A DNA stretch of 64,000 nucleotides from contig NZ_BSST01000001.1 of assembly GCF_030161395.1 (NCBI RefSeq), forward strand, positions 1 through 64,000. The letters are read 5' to 3'. The translations under genes were made by a program, and so were the position numbers. This document shows positions 33,083-41,847 of this stretch, in pieces; the first letter of the stretch is position 1; each line of letters begins with the position of its first letter. The stretch comes from Thalassotalea insulae (lineage in GTDB: Bacteria; Pseudomonadota; Gammaproteobacteria; Enterobacterales; Alteromonadaceae). The notes beneath the pieces were generated by a model that worked only from the letters and a program-made list of their open reading frames with translations, was not told the DNA's origin and did no database searches.

Positions 33083-34237
33083 CTAAAAAATTGCAGGGTC
33101 AGTCACATCCCATATTTTAAGTTTAGTTAGGATTTTCGGTATTTCGTAAGTAAAAACATTTGCATCGAGTGAGGAGCTATTACACATACTAACAAAGGCT
33201 ACTTGCTCCTTGGGTCTACGGATATAACTAGTACTTGTGCCCATCCATCCGCCATTGTGCAGCGTATAATTTGGCTCGATATATTGCCCGTTAGCATAAA
33301 AAGTTATTCCATTGTTTTCGTAGGAGTGTTGACTATTTGGCGTATTAAATTGAGCCATCAATTTGTTAGGGGCATCACCTAATTTCGGGGTATAAAAGTG
33401 ATTATCCCAAATCAACATATCTTCGAGTGTCGTGTAAAGACCACCGTCACCCACAACAAAAATATTTGTTTCATAACGCTTTAATCCATTATCTTTGAAT
33501 GTTCTATATCCTTCGGCACGGTTAGGTACTATCTCTCGCATATCATCAGCGAAAAAAGTGTTATGCATACCAAGCGGTTCAAAGATGTATTTTGTAGTGT
33601 ACTCCCGCATGGACATACCACTGACTTTAGCGACTAACTCCGCCAATAAAAAGTAAGCGAAGTTACTATAGGCCTGTTGAGTATCAGGCTGATGCTCTAA
33701 AGGAAGCGATTTTATGACATCGTAGTATTCTTCTTTGGTCAGGTAGTCCTCATCACCTAGTCTGAACGGACCACCAGCGGCGGACAGTAGTGGTTTGGGT
33801 AAGAGCGATTTGAGTGTATCGTAATCTGCCATCCCTGAAACGTGACCTAACATTGAGTTGATAGTTACTTTTACCCCATAGTCTTTCAAATCAGTAAGAT
33901 GTTTCCGTATATCATCATCAAGGTTAATTTCCCTTTTTTCTGCTAATAACAATACCGCAAATCCGGTGAATTGTTTAGATACAGATGCCATACGAAATAC
34001 TGATATTGAACTGAGTGGAACCTGATGTTCGATGTTTGCCAAACCATAGCTTTTCTTGAATAAAAATTGTTGATTCTTAATAATACCTACAGAGCACCCC
34101 GGCCCATAAGCTGGAATAGACTCTGCTGCAATTCTATCAATTTCCTTTTCCAGTAGCGTTAGTTGGGTTTCGCTTCCCATAACGGCAAATGAAAATAACA
34201 AAATAACCCCAGCGATTCCTTGAATACTTTTATACAT
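33083..34237 (-). CDS. Exported serine hydrolase, beta-lactamase class C-like
   Basis: 384 aa with a signal peptide (about residues 1-21). The nucleophile motif is SVSK (in MASVSKQF), Y-x-N is YSN and the third motif is HNGG (TLHNGGWMG), so the family's catalytic residues are present. It shares little with the cassette hydrolase at 3318. The substrate is unknown. Unlike its neighbours it has no attC directly at its 3' side and has a 380-base upstream region, more like an ordinary chromosomal gene. Confidence 0.87.
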   Translation of the reverse strand: MYKSIQGIAGVILLFSFAVMGSETQLTLLEKEIDRIAAESIPAYGPGCSVGIIKNQQFLFKKSYGLANIEHQVPLSSISVFRMASVSKQFTGFAVLLLAEKREINLDDDIRKHLTDLKDYGVKVTINSMLGHVSGMADYDTLKSLLPKPLLSAAGGPFRLGDEDYLTKEEYYDVIKSLPLEHQPDTQQAYSNFAYFLLAELVAKVSGMSMREYTTKYIFEPLGMHNTFFADDMREIVPNRAEGYRTFKDNGLKRYETNIFVVGDGGLYTTLEDMLIWDNHFYTPKLGDAPNKLMAQFNTPNSQHSYENNGITFYANGQYIEPNYTLHNGGWMGTSTSYIRRPKEQVAFVSMCNSSSLDANVFTYEIPKILTKLKIWDVTDPAIF

Positions 34238-34617
34238 TAATTTCCCTTTTTTATTATTAACTATTCTGATAGTTGTATAGTTTCAACACTTTCCTTTACA
34301 GCAATCAGCTCAATAAACTACGTAGAACCTCGTAGATTTACTTTTTTTGTTGAAAAAGTCAACAAAGTGATGAAATAAGAAAAATCGGATGCTCACAATT
34401 ATTATTGGCACTGAATGACATTTTTCTAAATTCTGATTACGGCAACTTTAATCTTACAGTGGCCTTAAAATTAATAAATATTAGATTTTCTCTTGCCAAC
34501 ACGTAAATTTTTAAAGTGGCAAACCAAAATGCAATTGGATGGTTAGGCTTGATGCAATTGAGTGGCACTAATGGTAGATATTTTCCAACAAAGCTCGACA
34601 TCTACTCTTAGGGCTAC
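34238..34617 (-). promoter_or_regulatory. Long 5' region of the serine hydrolase with inverted repeat
   Basis: 380 non-coding bases, far longer than the usual 10-40 between attC and start codon. A perfect 7-bp inverted repeat TTGTTGA-N5-TCAACAA lies at 34347-34365. On the minus strand the same place offers a TTGACT -35-like box with AAATCT 17 bases further. It is a candidate operator or promoter, found by eye only. Confidence 0.4.
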
Positions 34618-34714
34618 TAACGCCGTAATATGGGGCGTATAAATGCTTGGCTATAATCGCGAAGAATGAGCGCCAGCCAAGCTTTAGGCGTCCATTTCAT
34701 TAATGCGCTTGTTA
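34618..34714 (-). repeat. attC site 55
   Basis: CGTAATATGGGGC-type attC whose far end instead reads TTCATTAATGCGCTTGTTA, a mosaic of two attC types. Confidence 0.88.
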
Positions 34715-35082
34715 TATTGCAATACAACCAACTTATAATAACCAAGCATATATGCAATAAGACCCACAACATAAGCAACTGACGAAGCAATTTGCACACC
34801 TGCACCGGTTAATCTACTGAGAAAGTTAGCATCAAAAAAGGTTGATTTCAGTAACAAAACAAAAAACGGTAACATAATTACACCAATCAGAAATCTTAAC
34901 GTTAGACTATTAACAATAAAAGTCGAAAGAAATAATCCCGATTGAGATAACACACCTAAAAGCAAGAAAACTATTAGGTAAGCAACATTAACGTTTTCAC
35001 CTACCCCAACAGAAAATGAAAGTGACAGATATGAGAACGCTAAAGCAAAAAAAATGGCAACAGCTCTAATAAAAAGATTCAT
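34684..35082 (-). CDS. Four-helix membrane protein, cassette gene
   Basis: 132 aa, four hydrophobic helices (about residues 4-24, 33-57, 62-82 and 96-119), nearly no loops. The last ten codons lie inside the attC, an unusually deep overlap that makes the attC sequence partly coding. ATG 35082. Function unknown. Confidence 0.68.
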   Translation of the reverse strand: MNLFIRAVAIFFALAFSYLSLSFSVGVGENVNVAYLIVFLLLGVLSQSGLFLSTFIVNSLTLRFLIGVIMLPFFVLLLKSTFFDANFLSRLTGAGVQIASSVAYVVGLIAYMLGYYKLVVLQYNKRINEMDA

Positions 35083-35107
35083 TCAACACCAATGCTTGAA
35101 GGCAATA

Positions 35108-35205
35108 TAACGCCCACATTAAGGGGCTTTTTATTAGTTTGCTAAAATTGTGTAGCGCAGCGAAACCGAGCAAACTGTAAAAAGTCCCGCTTTAATTGCT
35201 TGTTA
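35108..35205 (-). repeat. attC site 56
   Basis: CCCACATTAAGGGG-type attC of gene-less family C. Confidence 0.92.
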
Positions 35206-35495
35206 TATGTTAAACCAAGCTTTCGCGGCACTGCCGCCAACACCTGAGCACTTGATTAAACCACATAGTTTAAATTTATAAACACACTTAAAAGTTTAAC
35301 AAGCTAATAGAAAAAGAAATGTGACGTTAATCCATTAACCTGATTGAGTAAATACCTTTTAAGTGCGCCCTAGCCTAATGTTACTTTGAACAAATTTGTT
35401 AAACAACACCACGGTTTAAAAACCAAATTGAATTGTTTGATTGCACAAAGTTAACCTTAAACGAAGCAACCAACCACAGAATTCATGAAAACATA
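35206..35495 (-). other. Gene-less cassette, family C copy 5
   Basis: About 290 bp with no credible gene. Its far third (from about 35410) departs from copies 2-4 and partly resembles copy 1, so it looks mosaic. Confidence 0.74.
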
Positions 35496-35594
35496 TAACG
35501 CCCCATTCAGGGGCTGATAATAGCTTGCTAAAATTGTGAAGCGAAGCGGAACCGAGCAAGCTGTTAGCAGTCCCGTTACTGTAATGGCTTGTTA
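35496..35594 (-). repeat. attC site 57
   Basis: CCCATTCAGGGGCTGATAA-type attC of the triplicated 105-aa cassette, copy 2. Confidence 0.92.
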
Positions 35595-35909
35595 GCTCTT
35601 CTCTTTAAGAAGCCTTTTAACTTCAGCTATTTGTTTAGAACAACTATCGTTAGCTTTTCTATACAATTTGAGATATTTATCCTCAACGTTTTTTATTGAG
35701 CCTTCATCATGTCCTATATTTTTGTACACACTTGTTAATAAAGCAGTTGCTAATACTGGGTTTGATTTTCCACTTTCTAATTCTTTTGTAGCTATTTCAT
35801 TTAAGCAATCACCTAAATTAGTCAAAGCTATTTCGATATCGCTTTGAGCAAAACTAACTCCAGATAATGGTATATATAATAATGCACATAGTTTCCAAAT
35901 TTTCATCAT
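35592..35909 (-). CDS. Small exported protein, triplicated cassette, copy 2
   Basis: Same 105-aa product as at 22640 and 46306, with the same upstream and attC sequence. The neighbours on the far side of its 5' end differ between copies, so the whole cassette was duplicated and moved. Confidence 0.72.
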   Translation of the reverse strand: MMKIWKLCALLYIPLSGVSFAQSDIEIALTNLGDCLNEIATKELESGKSNPVLATALLTSVYKNIGHDEGSIKNVEDKYLKLYRKANDSCSKQIAEVKRLLKEKS

Positions 35910-35924
35910 ACTTCCTTGAAGTGC

Positions 35925-36022
35925 TAACGCCGCGTTAAACGGCTAAGTAATGCTTGCTAAAATGTGAAGCGAAGCGAAACCGAGCAAGCATTACGGTGTC
36001 CGACTTTTTAAACGCCTTGTTA
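35925..36022 (-). repeat. attC site 58
   Basis: GCGTTAAACGGC-type attC; supplies the next gene's stop. Confidence 0.92.
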
Positions 36023-36436
36023 GTTGCCTGTTACTATTTTGAAATATACATAATAAACAGGAATAGACATAGCAAAGATGAACGCTAAACCTAAAAGTTT
36101 AATTATTTTTATTGAAAATACGGCTTCTTCCAATGTTTCATTTTCACCTAGTTCAACTGTTTGGACAAATTCATTTGCCGGAGTCCAGAAAAAAGAATAA
36201 TGATGACGGTTGACCCAAACCGACCAGTAAAGCATATATACAAACATTAAAGTTGAATAAACAATTATCTGAGACAAATTAATTATGTTGAAGTAAATAA
36301 AAAACAATCCGAAACATGCAAATGTTGAAAGGATCTCACCTACAACATAATAGCTAGACTTTGGGTTAATCGAATACATCGAATAAACAGATCCCAATAC
36401 AACAACTAGTAAATAAATATAAGCCCAGACTGGCAT
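36020..36436 (-). CDS. Polytopic membrane protein, cassette gene
   Basis: 138 aa from ATG 36436 after TAGGAG. Hydrophobic helices at about residues 4-22, 30-47, 50-72 and 114-134; a polar stretch after the third (HHYSFFWTPANEFVQ) precedes an acidic loop. Function unknown. Confidence 0.68.
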   Translation of the reverse strand: MPVWAYIYLLVVVLGSVYSMYSINPKSSYYVVGEILSTFACFGLFFIYFNIINLSQIIVYSTLMFVYMLYWSVWVNRHHYSFFWTPANEFVQTVELGENETLEEAVFSIKIIKLLGLAFIFAMSIPVYYVYFKIVTGN

Positions 36437-36454
36437 ATAACTCCTAAAGGCAAC

Positions 36455-36550
36455 TAACGCCCCAATCAGGGGCTGATAATAGCTTGCTAAAATGTGTAGC
36501 GAAGCGGAACTGAGCAAGCTGTTAGCAGTCCCGTTACTGTATTGGCTTGT
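36455..36550 (-). repeat. attC site 59, split by IS copy 5
   Basis: CCCAATCAGGGGC-type attC, identical to the one beside IS copy 4 (26703-26798), ending TATTGGCTTGT. Confidence 0.9.
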
Positions 36551-36605
36551 ATGGATAATAACAGCCAAATCTTATTATTCTTTTTAATCCTTTTCGGGTA
36601 GTGTG

Positions 36606-36771
36606 AGGCCCAAGCTTTGGCTGCAACCAAAGCCTTTTTATATGGTAGTTCGATGATTGGCAGGCTCCTCTATTGAGAGACCGATAACAAGTACGAACGC
36701 CATATAAAACTCCAAGCACTAAACTCGGATAGTCAACTGGGCCTCGAGCCCGAATAGCAAGGCAGAGTCAG
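36606..36771 (+). ncRNA. Predicted bridge RNA of IS copy 5
   Basis: Guide and stem sequences are kept although the transposase is broken, so the element could still be mobilised by another copy. Confidence 0.66.
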
Positions 36772-36777
36772 CTTATT

Positions 36778-37731
36778 ATGAATAACAAAAATAATCAAAA
36801 CGAAATAAATGTTGGTGTTGATACTGGCAAATCACAACTCGATATTTACATACGCCCGTTAGATATTTATTTCACCGTGACTAACAACGAAATAGGTATT
36901 TAAAAGGCGATTAAGGAAATCAAAAAACATAAACCAACACGCATCACTATTGAAGCAACTGGACGTCTTGAGCAAGACTTTATTATGGCTTGCGCAAAAG
37001 CTAATTTGCCTTTTGTTGTAGCCAACCCTGCACATATCAAAAAATTTGCAGGTGCCATAGGCCAGCATGCAAAAACAGACAAATTGGATGCACAACTTAT
37101 TGCTTATTACGGTGAAGCGATAAAGCCCAAGCTTTCAATGCTAAAGCCCGCTACCATGCAATTGATGAGCGACTTACTTTCTCGTCGTAGACAATTGATA
37201 GGTTTACAAACCATGGAAAAGAACCGTCTAAAAATCATGCCAAAAACAATCAGCAGTATGATTAATCCCATTTTAACTGCCATTAAAAATCAGCTCGATA
37301 AGCTAGACCAAAAACTACTTAAACTAATGGAAAGCTGTGATGATTATAAAACTAAAAACATGATAATCCAGAGCATGCCTGGTGTTGGTAATGTCGTCGC
37401 TTTCAACTTACTAAGCGATATGCCTGAGCTCGGTTATCTAACGAATAAACAAGCATCGTCATTGATTGGTGTTGCGCCATTTAATAAAGAAAGTGGTATC
37501 TATCAGGGCACAAGACAGATACGAGGGGGACGTCCCAAAATTCGAACGGCAATGTACATGGCGATGATGTCCGCAATCCAGTGTAACTCAGTTTTTAAAG
37601 GTACTTACGAACGGTTATTAGCGGCAGGAAAACCCAAAAAAACAGCATTAATTGCCTGTGTAAGAAAGATGATTGTGATCTTAAATTCAATGGTAAGAGA
37701 TGGTGTCATGTGGGCTCCTAAAATGAGTTGA
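36778..37731 (+). pseudogene. IS110-family transposase, copy 5, nonsense mutation
   Basis: Codon 42 is TAA (36901-36903) where the other copies have AAA. Further changes include R243 to Q in YQGTRQ and D313 to A in MWAPKMS. The next Met at 36985 would give 248 aa without D15 and E59, so no active enzyme is expected. Confidence 0.92.
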
Positions 37732-37771
37732 GAATTAGGAATTGACACCATAGTCACTTGTTATATGTCGC

Positions 37772-38017
37772 CTAACCCACGTGGTGTTCACCAGGTGCTT
37801 CTCCACCTAGAGGCCGTTTTTGTTTGGAAACGTGAACCTCTTGGTTACGATTGAATACCCACATTATTACAGCCCCGACAAACGGAATTAACCAAACGAC
37901 TATAGTTTGACCCACTTTTTGAAACTTTTCTAAATCATCTCTACGGAATAGAAATAGGCTAACAGCAATATTAATTATTACTAGTATGGATATAAGTATT
38001 ATCACCGAACTTTCCAT
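37772..38017 (-). CDS. Small two-helix membrane protein, cassette gene
   Basis: 81 aa from ATG 38017 behind AAAGGTGA. Two hydrophobic helices (about residues 4-21 and 35-54), with W-L-I-P-F-V-G between them and a polar basic tail. The layout again resembles PLDc_N-like small proteins. It ends with TAG ten bases beyond IS copy 5. Confidence 0.66.
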   Translation of the reverse strand: MESSVIILISILVIINIAVSLFLFRRDDLEKFQKVGQTIVVWLIPFVGAVIMWVFNRNQEVHVSKQKRPLGGEAPGEHHVG

Positions 38018-38040
38018 TTCACCTTTCCTATAAAGACATA

Positions 38041-38138
38041 TAACGCCCACATTAAGGGGCTTTTTATTAGTTTGCTAAAATTGTGTAGCGCAGCGAAACC
38101 GAGCAAACTGTAAAAAGTCCCGCTTTAATTGCTTGTTA
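38041..38138 (-). repeat. attC site 60
   Basis: CCCACATTAAGGGG-type attC of gene-less family B. Confidence 0.92.
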
Positions 38139-38361
38139 TATGTTAAACCAAACTTTCGTGGCAATGCCGCAAACACCTGAGCATTTGATAAAACATATAA
38201 GCTTAAATATTTAAATAAACCTAAAAGTTTAACTGGAATAGAAAAGTGAGTATTGAATTCACTCCCTGAACATTAAGGCTTATTCCTTTAAATTAATGCC
38301 GTACTTTAAATTCTTAACCACGTTTTAACAACGAATATTTTCAAGAATTCTGAACAACATA
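38139..38361 (-). other. Gene-less cassette, family B copy 2
   Basis: About 223 bp, no credible gene, close to 2980-3202. Confidence 0.75.
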
Positions 38362-38460
38362 TAACGCCGCGTTAAACGGCAGAGTAATAGTTGGCTAAAA
38401 TGTGAAGCGAAGCGAAACTGAGCCAACTGTTACGTGTCCGCACTTTTAAACGCCTTGTTA
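38362..38460 (-). repeat. attC site 61
   Basis: GCGTTAAACGGC-type attC with GTTGGCTA/GCCAACTG arms. Confidence 0.92.
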
Positions 38461-38473
38461 TATGCCGATTTGA

Positions 38474-38770
38474 TTAAAATACTAATTTGTAAATACCAAA
38501 AATGGGAAGCGCAACCATCCAAATGAACAATATAAAAGGTATTACAATACCCCATATACCTTCCTTGTTTTCTATTTCTGATTCGTCCCATGGTTGCTCT
38601 GATAATGCAATATGACCAAAATCACTTTGGAACTGGTCTTTGATTTCGACACATTTACTTTCTAAAGCTTCATCTATCGCAAACTTTAATGCCTGTAGAC
38701 CTTCACGATTACCTAGAATACAGTCTTCCTGTGTCTCATCATATATTTTCACCCAGGGATGACTTTTCAC
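38474..38770 (-). CDS. Tail-anchored small protein, cassette gene
   Basis: 98 aa from GTG 38770 after AAGGAG. The acidic soluble region (residues 1-70, two Cys) is followed by one long hydrophobic helix (about 73-97), so the protein is probably C-tail anchored. Function unknown. Confidence 0.68.
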   Translation of the reverse strand: MKSHPWVKIYDETQEDCILGNREGLQALKFAIDEALESKCVEIKDQFQSDFGHIALSEQPWDESEIENKEGIWGIVIPFILFIWMVALPIFGIYKLVF

Positions 38771-38789
38771 TCAAACTCCTTCAGGCATA

Positions 38790-38885
38790 TAACGCCCCAT
38801 TCAGGGGCTTTTAATAGTTGGCTAAAATAACGAACGTAGTGAGGGAAGCCAACTGTTAAAAGTCCCGCACTGCAATGGCTTGTTA
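38790..38885 (-). repeat. attC site 62
   Basis: CCCATTCAGGGGCTTTTAA-type attC; supplies the next stop. Confidence 0.92.
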
Positions 38886-39224
38886 TATGGTTTTTCTACG
38901 GAACAAACTGTATACCCAAATTAATAAGCACACCAAATTTATAAATAAAACTAAGAGCAAAATATTTATTAGCTCTTTTAACTCAATGATTCTCGAATTT
39001 GAACTTTGCTTAAGAAAATCGTAATTAGTCGCCAACGAAGTTATTACTGTACCAAGTGCTTCTTTTTCAATAGAGAGAAAATCTTCACTTTTTAGAGCAG
39101 CAAGAGCATTCACTTGTGGTTGCTCCCAATTTTCATGTGCCGTTGCATAATCATTAATTTTATAACCATACCCCAAAGTAAATAAGGTAATAGATATTAA
39201 AACTAATATTGAAATTAACTTCAT
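38883..39224 (-). CDS. Bitopic membrane protein, cassette gene
   Basis: 113 aa. An N-terminal helix or uncleaved signal (about 3-20) and a C-terminal helix (about 85-107) flank a periplasmic-type polar region; the end is basic (FRRKTI). ATG 39224 has only a weak ribosome binding site. Function unknown. Confidence 0.66.
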   Translation of the reverse strand: MKLISILVLISITLFTLGYGYKINDYATAHENWEQPQVNALAALKSEDFLSIEKEALGTVITSLATNYDFLKQSSNSRIIELKELINILLLVLFINLVCLLIWVYSLFRRKTI

Positions 39225-39238
39225 ACTATCGAACCATA

Positions 39239-39335
39239 TAACGCCCGCATAAGGGGCTGATAATAGTTTGCTAAAATGTGAAGCGGAGCGGAACCGAGCA
39301 AACTATTAGCAGTCCCGTGCTTAATGCGCTTGTTA
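39239..39335 (-). repeat. attC site 63
   Basis: CCGCATAAGGGGC-type attC ending GCGCTTGTTA; supplies the next stop. Confidence 0.92.
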
Positions 39336-39785
39336 GCAGCTCATCTTCTCCAAATGCCCCTTAACTATACCAGTGACGCATGCTGTTTCAATTGCGTGTG
39401 GAAGAAATACTCTTAATACCGCACCGTTCTTAGCCAATACACTATTTTGATGTTGCTCTGGAATTCGGCTTAAATCAAGGGTATCTGGCATTGGACTATT
39501 TGACTGGATAAGTACGATGCCAAATTCGTTGAATGCGTCTATATTTTCAAGAAATTCTTCAGTTTGTATTTGTAAGTCATATTGAATATCCCGTACTTTG
39601 GCACTAATGAAGGAATTTTTATCAACAGGAACTGTAGATTCCCACCATTGAACAACAGGATTTGGCATGTGCCCTAAAATCCAGATATACGGAATTTTGG
39701 GATCTATAAATTGGGCTAACATTTTCACATCTGCATTTTTAACAAATGTTTGTTCGTATCCGTACTGGTCGATTTCGATATTCAT
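39333..39785 (-). CDS. Hypothetical soluble protein, cassette gene
   Basis: 150 aa from ATG 39785. Soluble alpha/beta composition, with a proline- and tryptophan-rich middle (HMPNPVVQWWEST) and a C-terminal Cys. No family recognised. Ends on the attC TAA. Confidence 0.68.
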   Translation of the reverse strand: MNIEIDQYGYEQTFVKNADVKMLAQFIDPKIPYIWILGHMPNPVVQWWESTVPVDKNSFISAKVRDIQYDLQIQTEEFLENIDAFNEFGIVLIQSNSPMPDTLDLSRIPEQHQNSVLAKNGAVLRVFLPHAIETACVTGIVKGHLEKMSC

Positions 39786-39797
39786 GACAATGACTGC

Positions 39798-39884
39798 TAA
39801 CGCTTTAAACAGCGGCTAAGACACGTTTGCTATAATGCGCGCAGCGCGAGCAAGCGTGGCGTGTCCGCCTGATTTTACTTGTTA
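39798..39884 (-). repeat. attC site 64
   Basis: 87-bp attC identical to that at 18273, of gene-less family D. Confidence 0.9.
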
Positions 39885-40116
39885 GCTGGCAACGATACCA
39901 AGTCAGTAAGTAAAACCACTTTGTTGATTTACCGCTAAACTAATTGATTACGCTGAAAAGGTAAATAATTAATTGAGACTTTACATAAAGTTAAGGCATA
40001 ACCATTTAAATTAAACGCCTGACTTTAACTTAACACTAAGTTTAAATAGTTAACCAAGAAAAGTACGCCAAGCGATAAAAGTGAAAAGCTTAAAACAATA
40101 AAATAGTTTTGCCTGC
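39885..40116 (-). other. Gene-less cassette, family D copy 2
   Basis: About 232 bp apparently identical to 18360-18591, including the attC. No credible gene. Confidence 0.76.
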
Positions 40117-40208
40117 TAACGCCCTAATAATGGGCGAAAAATTGTTGGCTAAAATGTTGAGGAACGAAAACAGCCAACTGTTTTTTGTCCTTATTTATTA
40201 GCTTGTTA
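40117..40208 (-). repeat. attC site 65
   Basis: CCTAATAATGGGC-type attC ending TTAGCTTGTTA. Confidence 0.92.
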
Positions 40209-40662
40209 TACCTCGCCGTACAGCAATAATTGAAAACAATATACCAGCGAGGCTTAAAAATAAAACAATATAAAAATCATTCCTCGAATTACGCTCTGGC
40301 TCTAAAACAGAAAAGTTAGGTTTTTGGGTATCGAAATAAACCTGAACTTTTTTACCCACGGGATACCTGCTTAATATTTCAGTTACGCTGGCTTTATCAT
40401 TACTTCCTTTAAAGCCAAACCCAACACGAGAATTAGTGTAATTAACTCCGTTAACTTCATAGTTGTATGAGATGTTAAAACGGTAATTTGGTCTATGTCC
40501 GTGGGTAATTTTAGATTCAACGATTTCGCCATTAACCGAGGAAAAATCGGTGGTTGTAATAAAGTAGCTTCCTCTTACGTCCTCAAACCTGAATATTAAA
40601 ATTAAGATAGGAATCGCAGTAAACCAAAGAGCTAATTCGTATTTTTTATAGAAATTTTTCAC
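40198..40662 (-). CDS. DUF3592 membrane protein, cassette gene
   Basis: 154 aa from GTG 40662 (a TTG at 40674 is possible). A helix at about residues 10-24, then a beta domain (NGEIVESKITHGHRPNYRFN, Y-E-V-N-G-V-N-Y, Y-P-V-G-K-K-V-Q-V-Y-F-D, P-x-x-S-V-L-E-P), then a second helix (about 128-148). This order is diagnostic for DUF3592, a family of small two-helix membrane proteins with no established function. The end overlaps the attC by four codons. Confidence 0.78.
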   Translation of the reverse strand: MKNFYKKYELALWFTAIPILILIFRFEDVRGSYFITTTDFSSVNGEIVESKITHGHRPNYRFNISYNYEVNGVNYTNSRVGFGFKGSNDKASVTEILSRYPVGKKVQVYFDTQKPNFSVLEPERNSRNDFYIVLFLSLAGILFSIIAVRRGITS

Positions 40663-40680
40663 CCAAACTCTCAAGAGGTA

Positions 40681-40776
40681 TAACGCCCCATTCAGGGGCT
40701 TTTAATTGTTGGCTAAAATAACGAACGCAGTGAGGAAAGCCAACTGTTAAAAGTCCCGCACTGCAATGGCTTGTTA
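40681..40776 (-). repeat. attC site 66
   Basis: CCCATTCAGGGGCTTTTAA-type attC ending ATGGCTTGTTA. Confidence 0.92.
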
Positions 40777-40788
40777 GGTGTAAGCCTC

Positions 40789-41091
40789 TCAAAACACCCG
40801 TTTATCTTCTGCACACTTTAAACCTACAACCTGATTTTTAATGTTTACTTCTGCTTGTATGAACGAGCTATGAAGCATTACATAATCTGCATGTGGTGAA
40901 AATAAATGAAGGGATACTTCATCATTTACTCTATCAATTCTGTGTACCTTACCAAATAATGATTCTAAATCATTAAGAGTGACCGGTTTTTTTAAGGAAA
41001 TACAGGTGTCGTAATACTTGTTTATACTTTTAGTGTCGTAGCAACCAGAAAGTAAAAACACAATGATTATTGTAATTAAACTCGAACGCAT
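40789..41091 (-). CDS. Small lipoprotein, cassette gene
   Basis: 100 aa, ATG 41091 behind AGGGAA. Lipobox LLSGC with Cys at residue 17; mature part of about 83 residues with two more Cys (DTCISL and LKCAED). Function unknown. Confidence 0.74.
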   Translation of the reverse strand: MRSSLITIIIVFLLSGCYDTKSINKYYDTCISLKKPVTLNDLESLFGKVHRIDRVNDEVSLHLFSPHADYVMLHSSFIQAEVNIKNQVVGLKCAEDKRVF

Positions 41092-41104
41092 ATTCCCTTA
41101 CACC

Positions 41105-41199
41105 TAACGCCCAACTAAGGGGCTGATAATTGTTGGCTAAAATGTGAAACGAAGTGGAACTGAGCCAACAGTTAACAGTCCCGCTTTAGTTACTTGTTA
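41105..41199 (-). repeat. attC site 67
   Basis: CCAACTAAGGGGC-type attC ending TTACTTGTTA. Confidence 0.92.
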
Positions 41200-41732
41200 G
41201 CAGTAAATTTACTCCAAAGCATATCCGACTTTTTTTGTAATTCGGAGTCCCAAAGCGATAACTCTAATTGATGTATACCTTTTTCATCAACGGAACAACC
41301 GAGCAACTGAAGGTGCTTAGTTCCATCAAGGGATTTATACCCGTCATCGGAGTTAATCACATTGTTACCAACTTTTAGCTTTTTAGTTTGCTTTAAATGA
41401 GCATATTTAGCGTTATATAGTTGATATAGCTTTTGAAATTCTTTATCACATAGATCTGAGGTATTGAATTTCTTTTCTGCCGTTATTGAATAAATAGATT
41501 TGTCTGATTCAATAATTTGTATAGTTAAAACATCAAAATTCTTTGCTGCTTCAATACTGCTAGTTTCTAATTTTAAGATTCTGGTCGGATATTCATTTGA
41601 CGTTGAATCCAAATATTTTTCCGAAATGGGTTTACCAACATAAAACCCTAGAAATTGAGTTAAGTCTTCTTTTGGGGCTTGTGAGCACCCAACAAAAAGT
41701 AATATGAGAATCAATATACCAAACTTGAACAT
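41190..41732 (-). CDS. Lipoprotein, cassette gene
   Basis: 180 aa from ATG 41732, six bases after AAAGG (an ATG at 41738 overlaps that site). Lipobox FVGC with Cys at about residue 16. The mature domain is mixed alpha/beta with two further Cys (SDLCDKEF, LLGCSVDE). Function unknown; the frame ends inside the attC. Confidence 0.72.
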   Translation of the reverse strand: MFKFGILILILLFVGCSQAPKEDLTQFLGFYVGKPISEKYLDSTSNEYPTRILKLETSSIEAAKNFDVLTIQIIESDKSIYSITAEKKFNTSDLCDKEFQKLYQLYNAKYAHLKQTKKLKVGNNVINSDDGYKSLDGTKHLQLLGCSVDEKGIHQLELSLWDSELQKKSDMLWSKFTANK

Positions 41733-41749
41733 GTACATCCTTTTACTGC

Positions 41750-41843
41750 TAACGCCGCACTAAGCGGACTAAAATAGTGGGTTATAATGTGTAGCAAAGC
41801 GAAACGTAACCCGCTGTTTTAGTTCCGTTTAAGTGCCTTGTTA
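41750..41843 (-). repeat. attC site 68
   Basis: CGCACTAAGCGGAC-type attC with unusual arms GTGGGTTATAA/GTAACCCGC. Confidence 0.88.
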
Positions 41844-41847
41844 TATT

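Larger units (their letters stand above)
36551..37761 (+). mobile_element. IS110-group element, copy 5 (inactive)
   Basis: 1,211 bp, the most diverged copy, of the copy 4 subtype. Shared CTTGT at 36546-36550 and 37757-37761. The transposase has a nonsense codon. Confidence 0.9.
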
